Assembly (NCBI GenBank): GCA_936933955.1
Contig: CAKZIN010000035.1
Location: forward strand, 1-64,000
Length of the DNA stretch: 64,000 nt
Direction: 5' to 3'
DNA from: an uncultured Sphingopyxis sp.
Lineage (GTDB): Bacteria; Pseudomonadota; Alphaproteobacteria; Sphingomonadales; Sphingomonadaceae
The notes under the pieces are model-generated. The model ran no database searches. It saw only the letters and a list, made by a program, of their open reading frames with translations, and was not told the DNA's origin. Shown here piece by piece: positions 1 through 8,509 of the stretch (position 1 is its first letter; each line of letters begins with the position of its first letter). The translations under genes and the position numbers were made by a program.

Positions 1-1332
1 CTTCGTTGCGCTTGCTTCAGTCAAACTCTGGATACCCTTTGTCCACGAAGCCTAGGCTTCGCAGCACTCGGCATGCCAGGTGGTGGGAAGACCCACACGG
101 TGAAGCGCGTGTGTGCTCGCTATCCCCAGGTGATCAAGCACACCGATCCCTTTCTCCTGAACCAGATTGTCTGGCTCCGCGTGGAATGTCCGCCAAGCGG
201 TTCGCCGAAGTCGCTCTGCGAGTTCTTCTTCCAACAGGTTGATAGCGCCTTGCGAAGACAAGGTGTGCCGTCGCGATACCAAGACCAATACAAGGGCAAG
301 ACGCTCGACGTGATGATGGCTGGCATGGCTCGAGTCGCGACCCTGCACGCGATCGGCGTTCTGATCGTCGACGAGATCCAGCACGTGAAGCGGGTGAAGC
401 AGGACGTTCAGGCATCGGTCCTCAACTTCCTCGTCACGCTGAGAAACTCGATCGGCATCCCAGTCGTGATGGTCGGGACTATGGCTGCGCAGAGGTTGCT
501 GCGCCGGACGTTCCACGACGCGCGGCGTGGCGATGGCATGGGATCGATCTATTTCGAGCGCCTGCCGCCCGGTCCGAAGAACGGTCCGGGCTTCGGTCCC
601 GAGTTCCGCATGTTCGTGAAGCAGATGTGGCGCTGGCAGTGGACGCTCCAACCGACGGAGCTCGACGACGCCATCCTCAAGGCGATGTACGAGGAGACGC
701 AGGGCGTCATCGACCTGATGGTGAAGCTCTTCATCCTTCTCCAGTTGCGCCTGGTGATGGCCGGCTCGAAGCGCAAGTTGCCTGAGGTGATCACGCCGTC
801 GCTCATCCACGACGTCGCCAGGGAGCGGTTCCGCATCGTCGCGACCTACGTGTCGGCTCTGCGCGAGAACGACCCGGAGAAGCTGGCCGAATTCGAGGAC
901 CTGATCGACTTCGAGAGGGAGTTCAACGATTACGTGCAGGGCATCGGCTTTCGGCTTGAGGCGCCCGTATTGGCCGAGAGCCACGGGGCCGGCCCGGGCA
1001 CCGCGGCCGGGGTGACCGGGGGCGTGGCGGACGAGAGCACCTACGAGATCCTGCTCGCCGCGCAGGGCATCCCTCCCGAACGGCGGGAATGGATTCTCGG
1101 TAAGGCGAAGGAACTGGCACTGGGCGACGAGCTCGGTGCGATGATGCTGGCGATGAGCCAGGCGATCGCCGCCGACCGCGCGCTGCAGTCGCCCGCGAAG
1201 AAGACTAAGCTCAAGGCAGCGGAACCTATCGAGGGGGATTCGCGCGCCGACCAGAAGCCCGGGGAGACGGCGGAGGAGGTCTACGCCCGGCTGGAGGCGG
1301 CGGGGCATGTCGGTTTCGCCGACGATCCGTGA
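1..1332 (+). CDS. tnsC: TnsC/TniB-type transposition AAA+ ATPase (5' end cut off by window)
   Basis: ATP-dependent regulator of a Tn7-like transposase; in this family it links target-site proteins (TnsD/TniQ) to the TnsA/TnsB transposase. The frame is open to the window edge. The ATG at 73 cannot be the true start because it cuts the Walker A motif (GMPGGGKT, nt 70-93). Walker B is VLIVDE at nt 358-375, and a sensor-1-like VVMVGT follows near nt 465-480. The C-terminal third beyond about nt 960 looks like an extended acidic/charged tail, perhaps a contact region for partner proteins (inference). The stop overlaps the next gene's GTG start (GTGA), so the two are translationally coupled. tnsA and tnsB should lie just left of the window. 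A TniB of another Tn7/Tn5053-type element is the alternative, but the TnsD-type neighbour and the glmS site favour Tn7-like TnsC. Confidence 0.85.
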   Translation, partial: LRCACFSQTLDTLCPRSLGFAALGMPGGGKTHTVKRVCARYPQVIKHTDPFLLNQIVWLRVECPPSGSPKSLCEFFFQQVDSALRRQGVPSRYQDQYKGKTLDVMMAGMARVATLHAIGVLIVDEIQHVKRVKQDVQASVLNFLVTLRNSIGIPVVMVGTMAAQRLLRRTFHDARRGDGMGSIYFERLPPGPKNGPGFGPEFRMFVKQMWRWQWTLQPTELDDAILKAMYEETQGVIDLMVKLFILLQLRLVMAGSKRKLPEVITPSLIHDVARERFRIVATYVSALRENDPEKLAEFEDLIDFEREFNDYVQGIGFRLEAPVLAESHGAGPGTAAGVTGGVADESTYEILLAAQGIPPERREWILGKAKELALGDELGAMMLAMSQAIAADRALQSPAKKTKLKAAEPIEGDSRADQKPGETAEEVYARLEAAGHVGFADDP

Positions 1333-3065
1333 CGCTGCCCCGCCTCGCCTTTTTCCCGGCACCGCGGACGGGCGAGCTGCTCTACTCCGTCTTCGCGCGT
1401 CACGCCCGTTGGGACTCGGCCGGGCCGAAGGCCACGATGCAGACGCTCTTCGGCGTGCCGGGCGCCATCGCGTCGATCGACCTGCCGAACCGGCTGTCGG
1501 CGCTGGAGGGACGTCTGCCCGACGGATTGACCATCGACGCCCTGATCGACGGCCACACCCTCGCTCCATACTATTGCGCCTTTCTGCCGGCCGAGGTTCG
1601 CGGGGCGATACGCAATGCCATGCGGGGCGATGGCGGCAATCTCCACCTGATCTCGGGGATGGCCGCCTTCCGGTTGGCCCGGGTGACCCGGCTCAGGTTC
1701 TGCCCCGACTGTCTGCCCGAGATGGTGGACCGTTGGGGGAGCGGGCACTGGCGTCGTGACCATCAGCTGCCGAGCGTTCTGGTCTGCCCGACGCACGGCA
1801 CCGTCCTGCGCGCCAGCACAGTCGACGTTTCGACTGGCAACAGGCATGGCTTCATCGCGGCGACTAGGTCCTGCTGCCCGCCAGATGCGCCGCCGGTCAC
1901 GCACGCGCCATCCGACGCCGAGGGCGAGGTGCTTCTCCGCCTTGCGCGCGCTAGCGCCGCGCTTCTCGACCGCGGCGACGTCGGACCCGTCGATTTTGAT
2001 GAGGTGACCGCCTTCTATCGCGGCGAGCTTCGACTTCGGGGTCTGATGCGGTCGCGTCTGAAGGTAGACCAAGTCGCTCTTGGCGAAGCGTTCGCAGCCC
2101 GGTTCGGCACGATCCTCGGCCGCTTCCCCGGGCTCGCGAAGGCTGGCCGGGAACAGGGAGAATGGCTTGCCACGCTGGCCCGGCGTCAGCGCAAGGCGGC
2201 ACATCCGCTGGAGCATCTGCTGATGCGGGATCTGCTCGGCTCGCGGGAGAGGCAGGATGATCCATGCGGACCAGGGCCCTGGCTGTGCCGCAACCCGCTC
2301 GCGGATCATCATGGTCAGCCGGTGGTCGACGATCTCAGGACCTATCGCAACAGGCAGGCGTCGGTTGCTGTCTTTTCGTGTGGCTGCGGCTATCGCTACA
2401 CCCGATCGATCAGCGCCACCGGCGAACTCGGCCGATGCCGCTTCAAGGAGTTCGGGCCGCTGCTGCGCCCGGCACTCGCCGATCTCGTGGCGGCAGGGGC
2501 GACGTTGAGGAGCGTGGCGAAGCGACTCGGTGTTGATCCGAAGACTGTGGCCTCGCTCGCCGCAGAGTTGTCGATCGACACTACGTGGAGCATCCGGCCA
2601 TCGACGCGAGCGACCCGACCGCTTGCCGCTCCGGCGTCGCCTACCGCCAAGTCACGCTCCACGCGGCGAACGAAGCCCGGTCCTCGGCGCGACTGGCGAC
2701 GGCTCGACGATGACCTTGCTGAACGCGTTGGACGCGCTGTGGCCAGGGTCCGTTCGTTCGCGCCGCCCGCGCAGGTAACGGCAGCATCGCTCGAGCGTGA
2801 GCTGCTCGGCCGCCGCGGCTGGATCGGCAAGCGTCGTGACAAGCTGCCGCGCACCATCGCCGCGATCGATGGGCATGCCGAGGCGGTCGGCGCTTTCCAG
2901 CTCCGCCGCGTCGACTACTCAATTGCGCAGATGCTCGCCGACGGTCAGCCATTGAAGCCGTGGGCGGTGATGCGAAGCGCGGGTGTCAGGTCTGACATGC
3001 TCGTCATGATCGAGCAGCGCATTGCCGCATACGATCAGTTGGATGCCGCTCGACAGTCAGCCTAG
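1329..3065 (+). CDS. tnsD: TnsD/TniQ-family target-site selector
   Basis: Sequence-specific target selector of a Tn7-like transposon, 578 aa. The N-terminus (FFPAPRTGELLYSVFARH) is the typical TniQ opening. A zinc-finger signature follows with C125, C128, C153 and H156 (CPDC and CPTHG), and another cysteine pair lies at 351/353 (CGC). The length is that of a full TnsD with a C-terminal DNA-binding part, not the short TniQ of CRISPR-associated elements. The start is GTG at 1329, overlapping the tnsC stop by GTGA. Tn7 TnsD binds the 3' end of glmS, and here glmS ends 148 bp beyond this gene, which strongly supports the assignment. The gene reads toward glmS, whereas the Tn7 operon reads away from it. 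No crRNA or Cascade gene is visible in the window. Confidence 0.88.
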   Translation: MTLPRLAFFPAPRTGELLYSVFARHARWDSAGPKATMQTLFGVPGAIASIDLPNRLSALEGRLPDGLTIDALIDGHTLAPYYCAFLPAEVRGAIRNAMRGDGGNLHLISGMAAFRLARVTRLRFCPDCLPEMVDRWGSGHWRRDHQLPSVLVCPTHGTVLRASTVDVSTGNRHGFIAATRSCCPPDAPPVTHAPSDAEGEVLLRLARASAALLDRGDVGPVDFDEVTAFYRGELRLRGLMRSRLKVDQVALGEAFAARFGTILGRFPGLAKAGREQGEWLATLARRQRKAAHPLEHLLMRDLLGSRERQDDPCGPGPWLCRNPLADHHGQPVVDDLRTYRNRQASVAVFSCGCGYRYTRSISATGELGRCRFKEFGPLLRPALADLVAAGATLRSVAKRLGVDPKTVASLAAELSIDTTWSIRPSTRATRPLAAPASPTAKSRSTRRTKPGPRRDWRRLDDDLAERVGRAVARVRSFAPPAQVTAASLERELLGRRGWIGKRRDKLPRTIAAIDGHAEAVGAFQLRRVDYSIAQMLADGQPLKPWAVMRSAGVRSDMLVMIEQRIAAYDQLDAARQSA

Positions 3066-3120
3066 GCACCGCCTCCGCACTGGCGACCTGATCGAAGCCA
3101 AGCGCCTCCCACGCCGTGTA

Positions 3121-3187
3121 GGTGTCAGACAATAAATACCTATGTCAGCTAATGATTATACTGTCAGCCAATCATTATCCCGCAACA
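3121..3187 (+). repeat. Tn7-like transposon end with three TnsB-binding-type repeats
   Basis: Three direct copies of a 17-bp unit headed by TGTCAG start at 3123, 3143 and 3162 (spacing 20 and 19 bp), with AT-rich bodies such as CTAATGATTAT and CCAATCATTAT. The block is far richer in A+T than its surroundings. Read inward from the glmS side the end begins TGTTGCGGG, resembling the Tn7 terminal TGTGGGCGG, and the repeats then read CTGACA. On the plus strand the element would end with ACA at 3185-3187. Tandem ~20-bp TnsB sites next to a TGT/ACA terminus are the known layout of Tn7-family ends. That these sites bind TnsB is inferred. Confidence 0.75.
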
Positions 3188-3248
3188 ATAGTCGCTTCGC
3201 TGGTCCGTTCGCCTACTCGACCGTCACGCTCTTCGCCAAGTTTCTTGG
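3188..3248 (-). other. attTn7-like site: candidate target duplication plus TnsD-binding region in the glmS 3' end
   Basis: The bases right after the ACA terminus, ATAGT (3188-3192), are the candidate 5-bp target duplication. The glmS stop codon begins at 3215 and its last base is 3213, so the element sits 25 bp downstream of the gene. Counting from the centre of the 5 bp (3190), position +23 falls at 3213, and +23 to +58 covers 3213-3248, the codons for the conserved GlmS C-terminus ending LAKSVTVE. That spacing equals the one known for Escherichia coli attTn7. The second ATAGT copy would lie left of the window. Confidence 0.7.
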
Positions 3249-5036
3249 CTGGTCGACGTCGGTGCCCTTCACCACCGCCACGTGATAGGCGAGGAGCTGG
3301 ACGGGCACGGCGTAGACCAGCGGCGCGATCAGCGGGTGGACGCGGGGCATTTCGATGGTGGCGAGGCTCCCCTCGCCCGCTTCCGCGATGCCGTCAGCGT
3401 CGGAGATCAGCACCACCTTGCCGCCGCGCGCGCGGACCTCCTGCATGTTCGAGACGGTTTTTTCGAACAGCGGCCCCGACGGCGCGAGCACAATCACCGG
3501 CACATGTTCGTCGATCAACGCGATCGGCCCGTGCTTCATCTCGCCGCTGGCGTAGCCCTCCGCGTGGATGTAGCTGATTTCCTTGAGCTTCAGCGCCCCC
3601 TCCAGCGCCAGCGCGAAGTCCGGCCCACGCCCCAGGTAGAGCACGTCACGCGCGGGCGCGATCAGCGGCGCCATCGCGGCGATATCCGCGTCATGGTCGA
3701 GCGCGGCGTTGAGCGCGCCTGGCGCCTCGATCAGCTGGCGCACGACCTCCGCCTCCTCGGCGCGATCCATCCGCCCCTTGGCCACCGCAAGTTTCGCCGC
3801 AAATGCTGCCAACACCGCCAGCTGGCAGGTGAATGCCTTGGTCGAAGCGACGCCGATCTCCGGCCCTGCGTGCGTGGGGAGGAGGAGGTCCGCCTCGCGC
3901 GCCATGCTCGACGTCGGCACGTTGACCACCACCGCGATGGTCTGCCCCGCCGCCTTGGCGTGACGCAGCGCCGCCAGCGTGTCCGCAGTCTCCCCCGATT
4001 GCGAGATGAACAGCGCGAGCCCGCCCGGTTCGAGCACCGGATCGCGATAGCGGAATTCGCTCGCGACATCGATGTCGACCGGCACCCGCGCGAACTGTTC
4101 GAACCAGTAACGCGCGACGAGGCCGGCGTAATAGCTCGTCCCGCAGGCGACGATCGTGATCCGTTTCACGCCCGCCAGGTCGAAGTCCATCTGCGGCAGC
4201 GCCACCTGGCTCTCCACCGGCCGCACGTAGGAGGAGAGCGTCTGCGCGACGACCGTCGGCTGCTCGAAAATCTCCTTGAGCATATAGTGACGATATGGCC
4301 CCTTCTCGACCGCGGCGGCGGTTAGCCCGCTCGTCGTCACTTCGCGCGTCACGGGTTCGCCCGCCGCGTTGAAGATCTCCGCGCCCTGTCGGCGCACCAC
4401 CACCCAGTCGCCTTCGTCAAGGTAGGCGATACGCTGCGTGAGTGGCGCGAGCGCGAGCGCATCGGAGCCGAGATAGGTCTCACCATCGCCGTAACCGAGC
4501 ACCAGCGGCGAACCCAGCCGCGCGCCGATCAGCATGTCGGGATGCTGACGGAACGCGATGGCGAGGGCGAATGCTCCGCGCAATTGCGGCAGCACCGCCT
4601 GCACCGCTTCCTCCGGCGACTTGCCCGCCTCGACCTGTTCGGAGACGAGGTGCGCGACGACTTCGGTGTCGGTCTCACTCTCGAACACACGCCCGCGCGC
4701 GATCAATTCGTCGCGCAGTGCCTTGTAGTTTTCGATGATGCCGTTGTGGACCAGCGCCACCTCGCCCGTCGCGTGCGGGTGCGCGTTGCTGGTGGTCGGG
4801 GCGCCGTGCGTCGCCCAGCGCGTGTGCGCGATGCCGATCGTGCCGGGCGCCGGGTTCTGCGCCAGTTCGGCGACGAGGTTATTGAGCTTCCCCTCCGCCC
4901 GCCGCCGCACCAGCGCGCCATCGTCGACGGTGCAGACCCCCGCGGAGTCATACCCGCGATACTCCATCCGCCTGAGCCCATCGACCAAGCGATCCGCGAC
5001 CTCGGCCTTGCCGACGATTCCGATGATACCACACAT
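3213..5036 (-). CDS. glmS: Glutamine--fructose-6-phosphate aminotransferase (isomerizing)
   Basis: Makes glucosamine-6-phosphate from fructose-6-phosphate and glutamine, the first step to UDP-GlcNAc for peptidoglycan and LPS; cytosolic. The product is 607 aa. The start at 5036 was chosen because it gives MCGIIGIVG, placing the catalytic N-terminal cysteine at residue 2; the 22 codons upstream are not part of the protein. A class II amidotransferase domain is followed by two SIS sugar-isomerase domains (SQSGETADTLAAL in the first) and the invariant C-terminus LAKSVTVE. Only 34 bp separate it from the restriction-modification gene upstream, so it may be co-transcribed or have its promoter inside that gene. 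No glmS ribozyme is present. The 3' end serves as insertion site of the Tn7-like element, and the coding sequence is intact. Confidence 0.98.
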   Translation of the reverse strand: MCGIIGIVGKAEVADRLVDGLRRMEYRGYDSAGVCTVDDGALVRRRAEGKLNNLVAELAQNPAPGTIGIAHTRWATHGAPTTSNAHPHATGEVALVHNGIIENYKALRDELIARGRVFESETDTEVVAHLVSEQVEAGKSPEEAVQAVLPQLRGAFALAIAFRQHPDMLIGARLGSPLVLGYGDGETYLGSDALALAPLTQRIAYLDEGDWVVVRRQGAEIFNAAGEPVTREVTTSGLTAAAVEKGPYRHYMLKEIFEQPTVVAQTLSSYVRPVESQVALPQMDFDLAGVKRITIVACGTSYYAGLVARYWFEQFARVPVDIDVASEFRYRDPVLEPGGLALFISQSGETADTLAALRHAKAAGQTIAVVVNVPTSSMAREADLLLPTHAGPEIGVASTKAFTCQLAVLAAFAAKLAVAKGRMDRAEEAEVVRQLIEAPGALNAALDHDADIAAMAPLIAPARDVLYLGRGPDFALALEGALKLKEISYIHAEGYASGEMKHGPIALIDEHVPVIVLAPSGPLFEKTVSNMQEVRARGGKVVLISDADGIAEAGEGSLATIEMPRVHPLIAPLVYAVPVQLLAYHVAVVKGTDVDQPRNLAKSVTVE

Positions 5037-5070
5037 GGCGCGGGGCTTTAGCGCGGGCCGAAGCGGCGCG

Positions 5071-8000
5071 CTACTCGCTCGACGCCCAGCCGCTGCGGTC
5101 AAGCCCGCGCATGGCCTCGGTGATCGCCACCGTATCGACGCTCACGCGCACGACGCGCGCGAGCAGGTCGATCATGCTCTCCTTGTAGTCGGCGAAGCGA
5201 TAGGTGTTGAACTTCTCGCGGATGGTCGGATCGCGCGGGGTCTTTTCCTTGTGCTGGTCGAGCACCCAGTCGATGCCGCTGCGGTTGCCGAGCCGATAGT
5301 CCCACGCCTCGCGCGGGATACCGGTGAGCTGCGTATCCTCGTCCACCACCACCGCGCCGCGCTCGGGATCGCTTTTGAGCTTGGGCTTGGGCGCGCTGCC
5401 CTCGGCGCGTTTCGGGTTGGGCGTATCGACCCGCTCGATCGGCCAAGGCGCGACATTCTCATAGCCGATGTGCATCGCCAGCAGCGCCTCACCCCACGCC
5501 ACCCACTGCGCGAAGTCGGGATAAAAGGGGATGCGCGGGAACTCGCGCTTGAGGTTCAGCGCGTATTTTTCGCGATAGACCGGATCGTGGAGGACGGCGT
5601 AGCAATAGGCGAAGATCGCGTCCTTGGTGACGCCCTTCTTGCCGTAATTCTTGATGAACTGGTTCAGCGCCCAGTCGGTGATGTTGTCCACCCGCTCGCC
5701 GGATTTGGTGTAACGGTAGCGGGCGACCTGTTGATAAGCATCCACGGCCGCGCCAAAATGTAGGTCTGCAACGCCGTCAATCGCGAGCGTGCAATAATTT
5801 GTGCGGGAACCCACGTCACTGAAACAGATGGCTACGTTCTCGCGCCCCTTCGGGAAGAAGGTTCCCGAAAGTCCAGCTTCATCAATAAACAAATCTGATT
5901 GATAAAGCCAACGCTGCGAGAACGGCCGATAGCTGGATTTGCCAATTTTGGACGGGTCGAATATCTCGCGGCGGTTTTGGGCGAGCCTCCTCTTTAGATT
6001 TCGAGACCATTTCAAGGTAACTGGGTAAGCCTCGGCTTGACTCGGCACAGCGTCGTAGGCGTCGATAAACCATTCAGCCTTCGCCGCCGCGCCAGCCTCT
6101 GTCTTATCGTAGAGCCATTCGTCTCGGTTTGTTGAAATACCGAGGGAGTATACTTTAAAGATCGCTCTCTCTTGAAATTTCGTTACGCGGTTTCCTTTGG
6201 TCTTTGCATCTGCAATCGCAATTCCCGGTGTTACTACAACAGGTATATCAACCCACGCTGCGTCAGGCCGACCCGACAATTCTTGCCAACCACTTTTCGT
6301 GATCCGTAGCTCATCAATCCAACGAAGTTTGTCTTCACTCGACCTCAACATCGTGGTTTGATAGTGTAGCCCACCCTTACCTTTGTCGCCTTTCCGTTTG
6401 ATCCAAAAGTGGATTGCTACGCCGGTACCAATGCCGAACACATTCCCACCGCCGGCGGCACCGGATTTCTTGTAGTCGCCGCCGAGGTCAATGATCCAAC
6501 CCTCCGAGAAATCATTTAGCACCGTTCTTCGGAAACCATTCGCCATCTGCGCATCAATGAAGCTGCGATTTGTGACGAACGCCACAACCCCCTCATCGCC
6601 TAAACGGTCACTCGCCCAACGAAAAAATCGCACGTACATATCGTATAGCTTGGTCTTTTGCGCTGTTCCTGCCTTTATATAAGTACTCTTTATCCGCGCA
6701 TCGATGTGCGCGTAGGTGCGGTTTTTGTTGTTGTCGTTTTCATTTTGCTGATTGGCATTATACGGCGGGTTGCCGATGATCACGCTGATCTTGCGGCGGT
6801 TCTGGCGTTTGACGCGCTCCATATTTTCGTCGGCGAGGCCGCCCAAGAGGTCGAACTGGTGGCCCGAATGGATGCCGAGCGCGTCGACATTGTCGAGCGT
6901 GTCAACGAAGCACAGATTCTCGAACTCGGCGAACTGGCCGGTAATCGCCTGATAGGTCGCCTCGATGTTCAAGTTGGCGACGTAGTAGGGGAGAATCGCC
7001 ACCTCGTTGGCGTGCAGCTCCTCCTTATATTTGTGCCGCAGCTTGTCGTGGTTGCCGCGGAAATATTCGAGCAGCTCGACGATAAACGTGCCGGTGCCCG
7101 TCGCCGGGTCGAGGATTTCCACCCCCCGGTCGATCAGGTTCTTGCCAAAGTGCTTTTCGCACAGCCAGTCGGCGCTGCGGATCATGAAGCGCACGATCTC
7201 ACCCGGGGTATAGACCACGCCCAGCCGGTCAGCGGCCTTGCGGTTATACGCCTTATAGAAATCTTCGTAGAGCGCCTTCAGGAACCCCTGCTTTTCGCTG
7301 TGGCTCTGGATCAGCGCGGCGGTGCTGGCGATCCCGGCGTAATAGGGGTCGAGCGCGCGCAGCAGCGTCGCCTTTTCCCCCCGGTCGAACAGCTTGTCCT
7401 CCAGCTTGTACAGTTCCGCCGCGACGTTGTTCTTGCGGTGGAAATCGGGGTCGTTGAACACCTTGGCAAAAATGTCTTCGGTCAGGATGTGCTGGATCAG
7501 CATCTCCCGCACATCGTCTTCGCTCACCGCCGGATTGATCGCATCCTGCGCATGTTTGAGGAACGCCTGAGCGGCGTCCGCGAATTCGCGCGACGCGGCA
7601 TTCCGCTCGGCAATCCGGTCGCGCAGCGCCGCCAGGATGGCGGGCAGGTCGGCCGCGAACTGCTTCACCGCGCGGTTGAAATCGGCGACCTCCTTGCGCT
7701 CATGCGCGAAAAATCGCGTCAGCAGTTTCAGCAGGCTGTCGTCGTCGGCCTGCATGTGGGCGCGCATCGTCTCCGCGCCGTCCTGCCACAGCACGGCGGT
7801 CGCATCGTCGGTGAAAATGATGTTGTCTTTGGGGTATCCCTTGCGGAACTTCGCCTCGATCTCCTTCTCGAGGTCGTCGCTTTCGTCCTTCGCCTCCCAG
7901 TAACCGAACGGCACCCGCAGCCCGTGCAGCAGCGCACCATCGGTGTAGATGCGCGTCATCTGTTTGGTCAGGATGTCGTGTTCCGCGACGAACTGCAGGT

Positions 8001-8130
8001 CATGGGCGCGGCCCCAGCGTTTCAGCAGATCCTTGAACGCCTCACGCAGCACGCTTTCGCGCTTGCTGCCGGACACGGCACGCAGCCGGTCGAGTTCCGC
8101 GCGATATTCGTTGATCAGTTGCTGACTCAA
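5071..8130 (-). CDS. Single-chain restriction-modification enzyme (Type IIG/ISP-like N6-adenine methyltransferase)
   Basis: A 1019-aa fusion of nuclease and adenine methyltransferase. The N-terminal ~100 residues hold a likely PD-(D/E)xK nuclease site (D64, then E79-x-K81 in the run GYWEAKDE). The methyltransferase core has SAM motif I DPATGTGTF at 341-349 and catalytic motif IV NPPY at 454-457. The C-terminal half should be the target-recognition part. No helicase domain is seen, so it is shorter than classical Type ISP enzymes; Type IIG is the better label. No separate methyltransferase, specificity or restriction gene is nearby. It starts with TTG at 8130; a TATAAC-like -10 (minus strand, 8152-8147) lies just upstream. 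Roughly 5740-6780 has much lower G+C than both flanks. Function is inferred from motifs; specificity cannot be predicted. Confidence 0.85.
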   Translation of the reverse strand: MSQQLINEYRAELDRLRAVSGSKRESVLREAFKDLLKRWGRAHDLQFVAEHDILTKQMTRIYTDGALLHGLRVPFGYWEAKDESDDLEKEIEAKFRKGYPKDNIIFTDDATAVLWQDGAETMRAHMQADDDSLLKLLTRFFAHERKEVADFNRAVKQFAADLPAILAALRDRIAERNAASREFADAAQAFLKHAQDAINPAVSEDDVREMLIQHILTEDIFAKVFNDPDFHRKNNVAAELYKLEDKLFDRGEKATLLRALDPYYAGIASTAALIQSHSEKQGFLKALYEDFYKAYNRKAADRLGVVYTPGEIVRFMIRSADWLCEKHFGKNLIDRGVEILDPATGTGTFIVELLEYFRGNHDKLRHKYKEELHANEVAILPYYVANLNIEATYQAITGQFAEFENLCFVDTLDNVDALGIHSGHQFDLLGGLADENMERVKRQNRRKISVIIGNPPYNANQQNENDNNKNRTYAHIDARIKSTYIKAGTAQKTKLYDMYVRFFRWASDRLGDEGVVAFVTNRSFIDAQMANGFRRTVLNDFSEGWIIDLGGDYKKSGAAGGGNVFGIGTGVAIHFWIKRKGDKGKGGLHYQTTMLRSSEDKLRWIDELRITKSGWQELSGRPDAAWVDIPVVVTPGIAIADAKTKGNRVTKFQERAIFKVYSLGISTNRDEWLYDKTEAGAAAKAEWFIDAYDAVPSQAEAYPVTLKWSRNLKRRLAQNRREIFDPSKIGKSSYRPFSQRWLYQSDLFIDEAGLSGTFFPKGRENVAICFSDVGSRTNYCTLAIDGVADLHFGAAVDAYQQVARYRYTKSGERVDNITDWALNQFIKNYGKKGVTKDAIFAYCYAVLHDPVYREKYALNLKREFPRIPFYPDFAQWVAWGEALLAMHIGYENVAPWPIERVDTPNPKRAEGSAPKPKLKSDPERGAVVVDEDTQLTGIPREAWDYRLGNRSGIDWVLDQHKEKTPRDPTIREKFNTYRFADYKESMIDLLARVVRVSVDTVAITEAMRGLDRSGWASSE

Positions 8131-8287
8131 CCCCGCCCACCCCTTCGTTATAGTGTGAAGCTATGGCTCGGGGGTCGGATGGCGGCAAGGGCAGCCGAGG
8201 GACCATTCTGACCCCGCCTGACAAGTGCCATCGCCCTGCCCCCGGCGACCGCTGGCGTCGTGCGCCCCGCGCCGCTACAGGCGCGGC

Positions 8288-8509
8288 ATGCTCAACTTCA
8301 TCTCCATCGTCATCGGTATCGTGACGCTGCTGTTCGCGATGTTCTTTGCGCTGCCGCTGCTCGGCATCTTCAACTGGCTGGTGCTGCCGGTGGCTCTGTT
8401 GGGGGCGGGGATTGGGCAGCTTTCGGGGGCGAAGAGCGGGCGAAATCTCAACCTCATCGTCTTCGTGCTTGCCGCGATCCGGTTGTCGCTCGGCGGCGGG
8501 TTTCTCTGA
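8288..8509 (+). CDS. Small integral membrane protein
   Basis: A 73-aa protein with two or three hydrophobic segments (about residues 3-22, 23-38 and 50-68) and no polar catalytic residues. The ATG at 8288 is preferred over an earlier in-frame ATG at 8225 because the latter would add an arginine/proline-rich stretch before the first membrane segment. It resembles the short hypothetical membrane proteins often found beside transporters in alphaproteobacteria, but I do not recognise a named family. Its stop overlaps the probable start region of rarD, so the two may be coupled. Confidence 0.6.
   Translation: MLNFISIVIGIVTLLFAMFFALPLLGIFNWLVLPVALLGAGIGQLSGAKSGRNLNLIVFVLAAIRLSLGGGFL

Noticed and set aside
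73..75. ATG at 73 as the start of the TnsC-type gene
   Set aside because: The conserved first glycine of the Walker A motif is coded just before it (70-72), and the frame is open to the window edge.
52..1569. A 505-codon minus-strand frame opposite tnsC
   Set aside because: tnsC has Walker motifs in the plus strand; the minus product is rich in Arg, His and Leu without motifs.
3066..3212. CRISPR array or guide RNA next to tnsD
   Set aside because: Only three ~20-bp spaced repeats with no spacer of protospacer length are present; they fit transposase-binding sites, and no Cas gene is in the window.
5037..5102. Upstream extension of glmS
   Set aside because: GlmS must begin with Met-Cys, so that the cysteine is the nucleophile; the start is 5036.
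8225..8287. Longer N-terminus for the small membrane protein
   Set aside because: It would add an Arg/Pro-rich stretch ahead of the first helix; the ATG at 8288 fits better.
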